Below, piece after piece: positions 22,911-35,157 of a stretch of 64,000 nt of DNA (positions are counted from its first letter, which is position 1; every line of letters starts with the position of its first letter). The stretch comes from Rhineura floridana (taxonomy: Eukaryota; Chordata; Lepidosauria; Squamata; Rhineuridae). The position numbers and the translations under genes were made by a program. The notes below the pieces were generated by a model. The model was given only the letters and a program-made list of their open reading frames with translations. It ran no database searches and had not been told where the DNA came from. The stretch covers positions 225,537,943 through 225,601,942 of the forward strand of contig NC_084482.1 of NCBI RefSeq assembly GCF_030035675.1. Direction: 5' to 3'.

Positions 22911-25900
22911 GTAAAAAAAGGAGTGTTTACACTTCCTCTGAAGTCTTGAAAGCAAGTGAATTAGCATGTAACCCTCCTGCTAAAAAATCCACTCAGCTTC
23001 TCTTACAAGTTTCTAGCCTGCTTGTCACACAAAGTAGCTGGGCCCATTCTGAGTTATCAGGAGACTGTGTTTGGCTGTACATTACTCCAAAGCAGACTGG
23101 AAACTCATACGCAGAGTTCTTCAACCCCCAGACGGCGCAGACCAAGCCAAGCGGGAGACAGAACAAAGCACATGGGTATTCCAACCACGCTGAAGGCAGT
23201 AGCCCACCAGCTATTCACAAGGCCTGATTGCTCAAGGCAAGCCCTCAGACCACCTTGTACTCAGCTCCAAACTCAAGCTCTGGGTGCAAAACGCAGATCG
23301 GCCTACAAAGAGCCAGCCCTGTTGTTTCCCCACATTGAGTGAGCACCAGAGCGCCACCTGCTGGACTCCAAGCATAACTGCAGTCCAGCTACCCACATTA
23401 GAAGTTGCAGCCATTTTAGAAAGCTTCTGCAAACTGCAAAATGCAGGTTTCCACAATGCCATTTCCCAATGAAGCAAACTGCAATGAAGGCAGTCAGGAT
23501 AAGGCTGAAAGTGCTACATCCCTATCAGACAAAAGAAAAATGAAACTAACATCTAAGATGAGGGAGTTTCTAGAAGCGCAAGAGGCTCAACTTTCCATGA
23601 AGTGCAGCAGAGCCTGGGAAAAGGTAGAGAGTGACCTGGAAGTATCCAGAACAGCTGCCATCCTGGAAGACATGCAGAAAGTCCACAAAAACCTGGCAAA
23701 GCACTGCATCGCCTGGCTTGGCCTGACACAAAACCACTACCGCATCCTAGACAGACTGAATTCAGAAACAAGCCTGAGTGAGAAACAGGTAAACAAACAG
23801 CGACATAAACTAGTTGATGAGGTTCAGGAGGACCTGCAGCAGCGCATCCTAGCCTCAAGGGAACTAGAAATGCAAGATGGGTTATCACCTGCATCATCTG
23901 GTGACAAAGTCAAAGGGATTGAGCCTCGGGAAGCACCAAACCCTAAGGCCCTTCTTTCATCAAGAGCTTCCACAACATCAAGCTCCAAAGCTTCTTCCAA
24001 GTTAACCAGTAGTTCTGGGAAGTCAGCCATAATTGCCCTAACCCTTGCCGCAGCCGAGGCAGATGCTGAAGCTGCAGCAGCAAAAGAGCGCACAGAATTT
24101 GCCAGGAGAGAGGCTATTCTATGTGTAGCAGCCGCTCAGGGGAAGGCAAAGATGGAAGGGGAATTGGCTCTTCTTGAAGAAGAAAAGGTAGCTGCCCAGG
24201 CCACTGCACGGGCCAAGGCCCTGAAAACAGCCCTGAAAAGGGAAGAGACAGATTTCCATCCTGAGAAGCTGGAAGAGGTGGACTATGCTCAGCGCATATC
24301 AGAATACATATCAGACCAGACAACTTCGCTGTTTGAGTCCATAAGGTGTGAGCCCAGCCACAGCCCAGAGTATGCCTGTCAGCCTGACTCCCGTAGGCCT
24401 CGATACACTGAAGCTTCCTATTGGGCCCGTACAGCAGATGTTTGCACTGGGAGCAATCCATTGGACAAGATAGAGTTGGAGTTCAGGGGCCAATCACAGC
24501 CATGCCTTCCCAAGATGGATGACATCCCACCTCTCCTTGATGAGGATCCCCTGCTGAGGTTCCACCAAATGGGCCCATCTCCCATGCACCCTGGGAGACT
24601 TCACAGGTAACCCCTCCAGAAACTTACACTGCCCCCCGCGAAGGCCGTCAGAGGCTATGGAATACTCCAGGTCATGCTGTCAACTACTCCGGCTTGGCTG
24701 CCCAGTTATCTAGACAGGACCTGTTATCTGGAGGGCTTACAGAATTTAGCGATAGACCAGAAGACTTCAGACCCTGGAAAGATGCGTTCCTAACCACTAC
24801 CCAAGGTCTGGAGCTGTCAGCTGCTGAAGAGCTTAACCTCATGACAGCCTGGCTGGGGCCTGATTCTGCAGCCCAAGTGCGGCGTATCCGTGCAGCATGC
24901 ATAGGCAAACCCAAGGAAGCGCTGTGTCGAGTTTGGAATCGGCTAGAGACACGCTATGGTGCACCTGCAGAGATTGAAAGTCCCCTTATGGCAAAACTGG
25001 AAAGCTTCCCCAAGGTAACCAGTAAAGACTACTACAGGCTGTGGGACCTGACAGATCTCCTGGAGAAGCTTGCAGCTGCGAAGGCAGACCCACATCTTCC
25101 AGGACTCTCATGCCTAGACCACTACCTGTCTCAAAAGCCTATTGTAATCAAGCTGCCATATCCAATACAAGAGAAATGGAACTCTGCACTCACAAACTAC
25201 AGGGAAAGGTACCAAGGCATCTATCCTCCCTTTTCTTTCCTTGTCAGCTTCGTCCACAGAGTTGCTAAACAGATGAATGACCCCTACTGTACCTGCTCTG
25301 CATCGAGTACCATTGACCCTACTCATAGGAAGACATCTACACGTGACACCAAACCTAGAGCAGTTGCAACTGTCCGTAAAACAGAGATTGCAGATCTCAT
25401 GTCTACACCTAAGAAAGCAGAAGGCCCAGACCATATCTGCCCACTACACAAAAGGCCCCATCCTCTAAAGAGGTGCAGAGCCTTCAGAGAGAAGCCACTT
25501 GAAGAACGCAAGGCTCTGTTGAAGGACCACAAGATTTGTTTCAGGTGCTGTGCCTCCACTGAGCACTCTGCTAAGGACTGTAAGGTCAGCATTAAGTGCA
25601 CCGATTGCAGCAGTGACAGACATGTTACCGCACTGCATCCTGACTCAAGCAAAGCAATTCAGTCCTCATCTGTTCCCTCTGCCATCAACCATGGCGGGGA
25701 GGGAAGTAACAAGAAGACAGAGCTTGATGTCTCCACAGTCAGGTGCACCAAGGTGTGCGGTCCAGGGCCTAAAGGAAGGTCCTGTCACAAAATATGCCTA
25801 GCCAAAGTGTTTCCTGAAGGGCATCCAGAAAGAGCTATAAAAATGTACGTCATGCTAGATGATCAGAGCAATGTCGTTGGCAAGACCTGAATTCTTTGAA

Positions 25901-28584
25901 CTGTTCAATCTCCATGGGAACAAGATCCCATACATTCTTGAGACGTGTACGGGTGTCACACAGACAGCGGGGAGAAGGGCCACCGGCTTCCTGATTGAAC
26001 CCATCCAGGGTGAGGTGCAGCACCCCTTACCTCCACTGCTAGAATGTGATGCCCTACCGAATAGGCGTGACCAAATCCCCACCCCAGATGTTGCCTTCAG
26101 CCAACCACATCTCAAGCCGATTGCCAACCACATTCCGCCTCTAGATCCAGATGCCCAGATTCTGCTCCTGCTGGGGACAGACATCTCAGAAGTCCATGTG
26201 ACCCGTGAACAACTTACTGGAGCTTATGGTGCTCCCTATGCCCAAAGACTGGACCTCGGGTGGGTTATTGTGGGCAACGTCTGTATGCATCGTATTTGCA
26301 GGCAAGGCCACACGAGTGTCTTTGCTACAAGTATTCTGGAGAACGGACGTTCTTCATTCTCAGAGCCGTGCCCAGAACACTTTACTGTGAAGGAAGACCT
26401 CTCCCTTAGAGGGCCTCTCCAGCCTCCTAGAAAGGGAGATATAGCTTTAGGAGCCACAGTGTTCCAGACAACCAAGGATGACAACAAGCTTGCTCTGTCT
26501 ATAGAAGACAAGCAGTTCCTGAAAATAATGAACAAAGAATTCTTTCAGAATGAGTTCAATAGCTGGGTGGCACTGCTTCCATTCCTCACACCTAGACATA
26601 GCCTGCCCAACAATTGTGAGCAGGCCCTGTCACGGCTCATCACCTTGCGCCGTACCCTGGAGAGAAAATCTGAAATGAAAGCCCACTTTGTGGATTTCAT
26701 GGACAACATGTTGAAGAATAAGCATGCAGAACTCGCACCACCACTGAGAGAAGGTGAAGAGTGCTGGTATCTTCCGTTCTTTGGCGTGTACCACCCACAG
26801 AAGCCAGGGCAGATCCGAGTGGTGTTTGACTCCAGCGCACAGTTCCAAGGATTCTCCCTGAACAAGTCCCTCCTCACAGGACCAGACCTGACCAACAGCT
26901 TGCTCGGTGTAATTATCCACTTCAGAAAAGAAGCCATTGCAATAACCGCATATATTCAACAGATGTTCTACTCATTTATTGTCAGAGAAGATCACCGCAA
27001 CTACTTGCGGTTCCTGTGGTACAGTGATGAACATCACAATAAAGAAGTGACTGAATACCGCATGGGAGTCCACGTCTTCGGAAATGGACCATCTCCTGCA
27101 ATAGCTAACTATGGACTGCACCGTACTGTGCAACTAGGTGAAGAAAAGTATGGCCGTGATGCCAGGCAGTTCATAGAGAAAGACTTTTATGTGGATGATG
27201 GCCTGAAATCCTTACCTACCCCAGAAGAGGCTATTGACCTGTTGAAGAGAATGCAGCAGATGTTAGATGCCGCCAACTTAAAGCTGCACAAAATAGCCTC
27301 TAACAGCCCTCAGGTGATGGAAGCATTTGTTCCTGAAGATCACGCTAAAGGCCTAAGAGATTTGGATTTGAGTTCTGACACCCCACCAATATAACACAGC
27401 CTTGGGCTGAGTTGGGACCTCAAAGGTGACACCTTTACATTTCAGGTGTCATCTCAAGAAAGGCAGTTTACTAGGCCTGGTGTCCTATCAACGGTGAACA
27501 GCCTGTTTGACCCCCTGGGGTTTGCAGCTCCTGTGACTATCCAGGGAAAATATCTTTTGAGAACTCTGACCGTAGAAACCAAAGACTGGGACGAGCCACT
27601 TCCTCCTAGCCGAAGGCATGAGTGGGAGTCATGGAGTAACTCCCTCAGTACTCTGCAAACTGTTAAGATACCACACACCTATGTTCCAATCTCACCCTCC
27701 ACTGCCATGCGAAGAGAAATCCATGTCTTCTCCGATGCATCCACGAAAGTGATAGCAGCTGTGGCATACTTGAAAGTCACTGATGGGGAGAAGCGCCCCC
27801 ACGTAGGGTTCATACTTGGCAAGGCCAAACTAGCGCCACGGCCAGAACTCACCATTCCAAGACTCGAGCTGTGCGGAGCAGTGTTGGCTGTGGAGATTGC
27901 ACAATTAGCAGGAAAAGAGTTGGACTTTGAACTTGATGCTGTACGTTTCTACACAGACAGTAAGGTAGTTCTGGGCTACATATACAACGAGAGCAGAAGG
28001 TTCTATGTGTACGTAAGCAACAGGGTAACGTACATCCACGAACCCTGAACAGTGGCACTGTATTCCCACCGACCAGAATCCAGCAGATCATGCCACACGC
28101 TCAATCCCAGCAGTGCAGCTCCCTGTGTCAACATGGCTAAAAGGCCCAGAGTTCCTCTTAAATTCGGAAGCTACATTTCCAGAGGAAGGGGACTGCTATA
28201 ATATCTTCGCTTCAGACCAGGATGTAGAAATACGTCCAGAAGTTGCCAGCTTGAAGACAGAAGTTATACCAGAGGATCATCTGGGAACACAGCACTTTGA
28301 ACGTTATTCCAAATGGACAGTGCTTTCCCGAGGAGTCATCGAACAAGTCATCCCTTGCACAGATGGAAAGGTCTGCAAGGTACAGACCAGAATCGTCAAG
28401 CAAGGTACCCAAAAAGCCTTCACCCAACCAATCACTGAAGTAGTACTCTTTGTATCCAAGCAGGAAGCTCAGACCTAGTATATATGTCCTTTAGTCAGTA
28501 TTGAAGCTGTATGTTTCTTAGTAATGTTGATTCCCATCATCACAGTATATAGGTGATGGAATCTATAGAATTCCAGACGGGGAG

Positions 28585-29186
28585 TGTGCTGCCTCCGCAG
28601 GGTTAGAATAGTATATAGAGATATTCCTTCTGTTGTGTTAAATAAGGCATTTATTAGGTTAAGTTATGGAACTCTAGAGGGCTGTCTCTATGCTCCCTTA
28701 GCCTCATAGTAACTTCCTGTCAGGTGACATCACCCCTCTCTTTAATTGGTTAGTTATTTTTTCCCTTCAAAAACCTGCCTCAGTTTGTTTCAGTCATCAG
28801 TGAAGCTAGCAGCAGGCCTAGTAGCACCAGAGGACATCACTCCTTTTTTACCTATCTCTCTCTCAGAAGCTATCTCTCTCACAGAAGCTATCTCTCTCAC
28901 AGAAGATACGTCTCTACCAGAATTGCCTCTTCCAGAAGCTTCTTTCTCAGAAGGTAACTCTCCCCCATTTAATCTACCTCATCAACAATCCTACAATATA
29001 ATTGCCTGCTATCAACCTTCTTCATCATCATCACCCTCCTCAGTTCATCATCCCCAGAGACTGTATGCTTTCCTTTAAGTTTCTGTATACCTTTGTGTTT
29101 TCTGGTTTAATAAAATAGTTCTGATTAAAAGAGAGATTGAGTTGACTGTCTGGCAAAGTGGGTTTCAGAACCACGGGCTCAGAACA
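28585..29186 (+). repeat. 3' LTR of the BEL/Pao fossil
   Basis: 602 bp, same ends as the 5' LTR, preceded by a purine-rich tract (AGACGGGGAG). It is about 97-98% like the 5' LTR by eye, apart from a short length difference in a TCTCTC-containing repeat. Confidence 0.92.
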
Positions 29187-29191
29187 AGGGC

Positions 29192-30200
29192 AGTTCAACA
29201 AATAGTGGAGAATATCCTCCACTTTGCCTGAGTTACATATACAGCAGCGGAGGTAAATAGGGATGTTACCATATCTCCCTGTGAGGAGTGCTGTGGGCAT
29301 TGTTTGGAAGCGTAAAGCAGTAAAGGCTCTCCTCAGCCATGGCGCATCTAGGAAGAAAAAATATGGTTCCAGAATAAAAGAAGATTTATACATGGGGAAC
29401 CAATAAGAAAAAGACGACTGCGTAGAAGCATGAAGATCCCATCTTTTAGAGGAGAGAAATATTCTATCCTTCAATAACAATTTAGCATGAGTGGAAACAT
29501 GGGAAGGGGGGGACTCTATACTTATCCCATAGAAAGCCAGGGTCGACTTAGTCCTGTTTAGCCAATTATTTTGCAAGGGGTTTTGTAGTTGTTCAAGCAG
29601 GCATTTTTTTGGTAACTGAGAGTCATCCATGGAGACTAGTCTTAGCCAAAAAAAGGCCAGAGCTGCATGAGCCGAAGCTTCTAAGGAATACAAACCTGTC
29701 TCTAACCTCAAGAGACAGACAGGCATGCCTTTTGGGGTTGCCAATAGTGTGCGAAGGAAAGCATTTTGAACTTTCTCTAATGTGTTCATATTGGTATAGC
29801 CCCAGATCTCTGCACCATAAAGCAACATAGGTATTATTTTCCTTTGGAACACTTCCAGTACGGGTGGTACCAAACTGCCTCCCTTGAATTTAAAAAAGTG
29901 CAGTAGCAAATAAATGGAATGGGAGGCCCTCAATTTGGAAAACTCAGCTTGTGGTTTCCGTGAGAGGGTGGAAGTAAAGGTAAGACCTAAATACTTAAAG
30001 GTGCGTTGTTGTTGTATAAGTTTTTCATTTAATTTCCATATGTGACTCTTAATGTTCCTGCCAAAGACTACCACTTTAGTCTTGGGGTAGTTTATTTCTA
30101 AGTGTTCCTTCATACAGAAGGCGCACAGGCTTCTTAATAGCCTCCTCATGCCTATCTGCATGATGGAAATCAGAGCTAAATCGTCAGCATAAAGCAGCAC
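29192..30200 (-). pseudogene. LINE reverse transcriptase, C-terminal half, unit A
   Basis: The minus-strand frame opens at MLLYADDLALIS (catalytic YADD) and continues through the thumb and a C-terminal CCHC-like knuckle up to the BEL insertion at 29191. Upstream, GGLLAPFLFNFYINNI (30230-30310 region) completes the palm in another frame. No intact protein is left. Confidence 0.7.
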
Positions 30201-31057
30201 CGAGACCTTTGAATCTAAAATCGAAGGCGGGAAAAAGCAGGGCCAGTAAATTCATTGGCAATATTATTAATATAAAAATTGAAGAGGAATGGGGCCAGGA
30301 GGCCACCCTGGCGTACGCCTCTCTTTGTTGGGACCGCATCGGAAAGCAGACCATTTGCACCTAACCTAACCCTAAGAAACGTGTTGGCATGAAGTATTTG
30401 TAACAGGCAAAGGAGTTGTCGATCGATGTTTGTGGAGGCAAGTTTTTGCCAAAGCCTTTCTCTGTCAATGAGGTCAAAGGCAGATGTAAAGTCGACGAAA
30501 GTAACAACTAATCCTCTTATGACAGGAATATTTCTGGATGAAGTGGAGCAATGTCAAGCAATGGTCCATGGTTGACTTTCCCTTAATAAATCCTGCCTGT
30601 TCTTCCGTGATAATCATGTTCTCATTAGCCCAAGAGTGCAATTTCCCCAACAAATATTTAGCATACAACTTAGCAGCAACATCAATAACGCTTATCAGGC
30701 GAAAAATTTTCGGGTCAGAATCTGAACCCTGTTTATGAATTGGGATCACTATACTGCCCGCCCATGCCTTGGGCACATTACCAATGAATGGTGATACTAA
30801 GTGATTAAGCTTAGGAATGTATCATAAACTTATATTCTTTTGCTTGTCAAAGGAAAAAGTAATGTAAACATTCTTTCCTTTGAGCACCTAGTCAGTCTTC
30901 TCATCCGTGAGTCTCACACATTGCTTATGCCCAGATAGCCTTGTGATTCAGGTAATGAGGAATTCAGAAAGGTACCTCCACTCTGCATCAATGCTTTAGA
31001 TCTGTAATGCCTTGTAATTTAGCACTGGGGATGTGTCAATGTGAACTTGAGAAGAAA

Positions 31058-31350
31058 ATTAAATGAAGGGAGTACCCAAACGAGAAAATGTAGCAATGGG
31101 TGACTTCAACTGCCCTCACACAGATTGGCAACATGTGCGTTCCTGTCACAACCAAGAGGAGAAATTTCTACACATCCTAAATAACTGTGCCCTAGAACAG
31201 GTGGCCGTTCAACTGACCAGAGGGGTGGCCACCGTAGACTTTGTCAAGAAAACCTGTTCCTTCGGCCTGAAAACATGGCTGTGCCATGAAGAATTCTGGG
31301 TAACAACTTGCTCCTGGAATGCAGCCTTATGGGTAATATCCTTCTGCTGA
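31058..31350 (+). mobile_element. CR1 LINE endonuclease scrap, unit B
   Basis: Counterpart of 225-505, with four more codons before ENVAMGDFN. Confidence 0.65.
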
Positions 31351-31410
31351 GCAGTTTTTCCTCACTAGAGGAGCCATGAGCTCAGGATTAAGACATCCAC
31401 ACATACTCAG

Positions 31411-31742
31411 GCAGCATTCACATTGTACATTTATTCCACTATTATTCCACTTTAAACCATCATCTTCCTCCAAAGAATCCTGGGAAATGTAGTTTGAGAA
31501 GGGTGCAGAGACTTGTCAGGAGACGCCTAATCCCCTCACAGACCTACAATTCTGAGAGTCCCCTTGGAAGAGGGATTGATTTGTTAAACCACTCGGGGAA
31601 TTGTAGCTCTCTGAGGAAAAGAGGAGCCTCCTGACAACTCTTAGCCCTCTTCACAAACTACATTTCCCAGGATTCTTTGGGGGAAGCCATGAGTATTTAA
31701 AGTGGAATGATAGTGGAATAAATGTCTGGTGCGAATGTGACC
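31411..31742. mobile_element. Palindromic MITE, unit B
   Basis: Counterpart of 571-882. It keeps a central block (AAACCACTCGGGGAATTGTA) that unit A has lost, so B is nearer the original. Confidence 0.7.
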
Positions 31743-32736
31743 TGAGAGTCCCCAGCTCTGCGAGCACACCTATGAGAAGGCAGGAAGAGGCCCTGGAATA
31801 GTCCACCTTCCAGAGGTCTCCTGATTGGCTATTAGACCCCTCCGCTGTTGCTGCCAGGCCTTTTCTTACAAGAGTCAGAACCATCCTAAGCTTTGTTAAG
31901 TGTCTTAGTGTTAGGAATAGTCAGTATTTCATCATGTGCTTCAATTCGCAACCGCCCTTGGATCTTTATTGGAGATTTCTACCTCTGCCTTGTGGGTGTT
32001 CTGGGTTCAGGATTTTCATGTTGCTCTTTTATATGCACTTATATTTTTAATAAAGCCACCTCATATTGTAAGCCTTGGTTAGCAAAACCAGTACCTTGGC
32101 CTTTGGGATATGTGCTACCATTTAGCTGTTTTGCTTGGGGCTCCAAGAAGCAAAGAGTCTGGTCTTTAGCACTTGCCTCTTTGGAATCCTAAGCATGTCT
32201 GTTCAACGTACGGTTTGAGAGTCCTCGGGCCCAAACGGGTGGACAGACGGGTTGGTAGCAACATGGCCTACCTGATAGGGCTGGCTTTGATTATTTACCA
32301 GCCCTGGTGAAGTTGGTGACTGCAGGGTGCCTGAAAAAGAGCTGTGGTGTTCAGCAGCGTTCTACGTTGCAGAGCTGGTTTTGGGGTTTCAAGGATTTTG
32401 GGACCCAGTGATCATGACACATTTAAGATTAAGTGGCTCCCAGAACCAGATGAGAGAAAGAAGTGGTGTCAAACCAATTGGAAACAGTGGCCATAGCACT
32501 ATCAGATTAAGTCTTGCCCACACTGGTATATTGGAGAAGGCAGAAGTCTTCCCCTCACAGCAACGGGACGAGAAGACCCAGCATAGAGAGGAACTGCTCT
32601 TGTACCTTCAGCCCTTGCCAGGCCAGAAGACGGTGACACAGGAAGGCTCAGAATGGCCAGGGCAGACTTACTGGACACAGCCTTACCAATAACCTTTCAG
32701 CCATACTAAAGATGGGACAGACAGAAGGATCCCTAC
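31743..32736. other. Non-coding stretch left of the KRAB exon, unit B
   Basis: Counterpart of 883-1877. No gene recognised. Confidence 0.4.
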
Positions 32737-32862
32737 CCAGAGAAGTCACATTCCCACAGATCCGCAGCAAGGCGTCTTTCTACAGAGCCCTTTGGCCTGG
32801 ATCCAGCACAGTCCGCTCCTCCTTGGACAGACAGGCGGTCACCTCCTCAAAGGACACCAAGC
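32737..32862 (-). pseudogene. KRAB-A exon, degenerate, unit B
   Basis: Same exon as in unit A: VSFEEVTACLSKEE, the TAG (32780-32782) in place of the ALYR tyrosine, then NVTSLG and a GTAGGG donor. On the minus strand this is the KRAB exon for the zinc-finger exon at 9297-6459, about 23 kb downstream, a distance stretched by insertions. Confidence 0.83.
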
Positions 32863-33017
32863 CTGGAGGAGGAAGGAAGAGGGAAGGTTTGGTGAGGAAA
32901 AGGTAACTCCGTGGCTGACTTAGCAAAAATCCTAACTTGTACCAAAATCTCAGCAGGAGCAGTAGAAAAACTCTGCTACAAGGACCCCCTAAATGTCACC
33001 AATTGCAGCCTCCTTAT

Positions 33018-33033
33018 CTACAGACCACTGCAT
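33018..33033 (-). pseudogene. Leader exon of KRAB-ZNF gene with lost splice donor, unit B
   Basis: ATG at 33033-33031 encodes MQWSV. The donor that reads GTAAGG in units A and C reads ATAAGG here, so normal splicing to the KRAB exon should fail. The leader also has Ser where A and C have Ala. Confidence 0.65.
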
Positions 33034-33124
33034 TTCTCCTCCTCGTGGCCTGACAGGGGGACTCAGATCGGATGTCTGAAAAGGGCCCAGAGAACAGCTG
33101 CCTTCTCCAAGGTCAACAGCGCTC

Positions 33125-34570
33125 TGATTCTTGATTTGGGACTCAAGACAGAGCCGGAGGAGCGTCCTGTGATGCCCACAAGGTGGCGCCGCGCCTTCGG
33201 GGGGCGCAGCTGCGGCATCCCGCAGCCTCAGAGGCAAAGCGGAAGGGACCCTTCCGGCGCGCTTTGGGTCGAGGACCTCGGGGTGTCCCCAGGACCCCTC
33301 CCTACAGGGGCCGGGGCTGAGCCTGCTCCCCGGTGGGGCCAGTCCCACTTCCCTCCCTCGCGCTGGAGAGTCGGCCTGGCCGTCAGCCGGGAGGAGGGCG
33401 CCCCTCGCCCCACACGCACGTCGGGACTCCTTGGCCAGAAGTAGCCCAGCATCGAGGCGCCTCCCCGTGCCCAGCGCTGCCTTTCTCCTCCCCGCCCTGG
33501 ACGGAGGCAGCCCACCCCGGGGACCACACGGTGGAGAGGCACCTGGAAGGGGATGGATGAATAGCCGGAGGTCAGCGGGAAGCCCCTCCGGAGAAGAAGG
33601 GGGCTTCGCGGTCCGTTCCCTCTAGCCTCTGCCGGCAGCCTTGCAGCCAATTACGCCCCCCACTCCCCACTCCCCCCAACCAAAGGAGGCTTCTTGCCCC
33701 CCCCACTAGGCAGAGCTCAGAGGGCGGAGAGCGGCAGAGCTTCCAATCAAAAGCCTGCACATTCGGGGGGGGGAGGCTTGGAGAGCAGCTGGTGGATTCC
33801 TGCTAAGAGGGATCCTTTCCTTCCTGGGGGGGGGAGCTCTTTTTCCTCCCGCCCCAGCCAAGCAAGGCTGTGTCCTCCCCACCACCACCGCCACCCAAGC
33901 TGGCCTGCTGGCCACCCATCCCATGGGCCGGGGGCGGGTGGATCTCTACAGAGCAAGAAGATTTAAACAGGGCTGTGCAATGCAAACCTGGATTCCTCGA
34001 GGGGCGTTTGGGAGGGGGCACTTCTCCCCCCCCAAAAAAGAGGCAAATTACCCCCCCTTACCTCTTTGTCCTCTCCAGGCACCAGCCTCCCCTTTGCCCG
34101 GGGATGTGACCACGCGGGTTTCCCTTCCTGGAGGGTCTCAACTGCCACAATTCCGCCCCTCGGAATATCTCCCGCCCCTCCACAAATCCCCCTCCTCTTC
34201 CTCTCCCTCCCTCCCTTTCTTTAAGCTGCGCTGATGGCCCTTCGGAACCTGTTCCAGCGACACTTCGGTTCCGTTTCGAAGGCAGAAAACCATAGAGCTA
34301 CGGCGGAGAGCACACCTTCTTCAGCATGACCGGACTGCTTCCTGCACGTGTCGGAGCCGGGGGAGGAGCCCCCTGGTCGTCTCCGCGGGCTCAGGGACAG
34401 AGGAGCGCCGTCCTTCCTCGGAGCTACTACGAGGCTGTGTGCAGTTGCCCGGTCTCCTCTTTTTCTGCTTCCTAACCCTAACCTCTCAAGGCCGACCCTG
34501 AAGGAAAACAAACGCCCCTGCCGGTGGATTGGTTGCAGCAGAGGGGAAATTGAATCGGAGCTTCCTTAAA
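33125..34570 (-). promoter_or_regulatory. CpG island, probable promoter, unit B
   Basis: Counterpart of 2285-3730, with the same G and C runs. It would drive the minus-strand gene ending at 6459. Confidence 0.65.
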
Positions 34571-34663
34571 ACATGCCCCTGATAATTTAGCTGCACTTCA
34601 CCAGAGAAGCTTATAAAATGACCCCAATTCTTTGGTGAAATCACGTGCTTTAAATGTGCAGTG

Positions 34664-34870
34664 GATGTGCTTTAAATGTATGGCCCTTGGGATCTTTTCC
34701 AATCGGCTTCCGACTTCTACCCGGCTGCATCTGGTTGCCAACCTCTTCCGTAATTGGCAAAGACTCCCTTTCAGCAGGAGGGGCTGGTTGTGTCTGCCCT
34801 GTGTTGCAGTTTTACATTTACCAATTTTGTGGAAACATGCTGCAGCATATGTAGCATGTAGAAATATAAT
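34664..34870. repeat. Ancient direct repeat, left partner, unit B
   Basis: Counterpart of 4070-4275; its partner is at about 39580-39790. Confidence 0.55.
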
Positions 34871-34970
34871 GATGGCTACAGAGCTCTCTCTTGACCTTTT
34901 TAAAGTTTGAGAGTTCTGACACTCTGGTTCAGGATTCCCGGCCTGAGTTAGGCCTCAGTGAGCGTGTTTA

Positions 34971-35157
34971 CGAACATGACTGAGTCAGATCCATCAGTCC
35001 ATCTGGCTCAGTATTGTGTACACTGACTGGCAGGGGCTCCCCAGGGTTCCAGGCAGGCCCTCTCTCCCAGCTCCACCTGGAGATGCCGCTCAGGATTGAA
35101 CCCGGGACCTCCTGCATGCAAGGCGATGCTCAACCACTCAGCTGCAGCCCTGCCCCC
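34971..35157 (-). mobile_element. tRNA-derived SINE, unit B
   Basis: Same SINE copy as 4376-4562, with GGTTCAATCC B-box on the minus strand. Confidence 0.75.

Larger units (their letters stand above)
22324..29186 (+). mobile_element. BEL/Pao LTR retroelement fossil, private to unit A
   Basis: Two LTRs bound a 6.9 kb element flanked by the 5 bp duplication AGGGC (22319-22323 and 29187-29191). Parts in order: gag-like region (about 23.4-24.6 kb), DUF1759-like gag with zinc knuckles (24.7-25.9 kb), protease and reverse transcriptase region of Pao type (25.9-27.4 kb), RNase H (27.4-28.0 kb) and a DUF5641-like end (28.1-28.5 kb). It is broken, with about four breaks. The LTRs differ at few sites, and unit B has the empty site at about 52795, so it is young and entered after duplication. 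It sits in the decayed LINE. Confidence 0.9.
15180..30833 (-). mobile_element. Decayed LINE of unassigned clade, unit A (interrupted)
   Basis: The minus-strand LINE has its 3' end at the left, marked by a TAGGTAGGTAGGTAA tract, and is 5'-truncated near 30833. It is split by a hAT-like element (15423-22131) and a BEL fossil (22324-29186). The LINE pieces are 15180-15422, 22132-22323 and 29192-30833. Reverse transcriptase motifs include PIHKQGSDSD, EEQAGFIKGKSTMDHCLTLL, YADDLALIS and LLYGAEIWGY, with a C-terminal CCICNSGKVEDILHYLLNC knuckle. A 5 bp loss against unit B near 30520 breaks the frame, while B has its own loss near 55825. The clade is uncertain; Ingi/Vingi-like or R4-like are possibilities. 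Confidence 0.75.
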
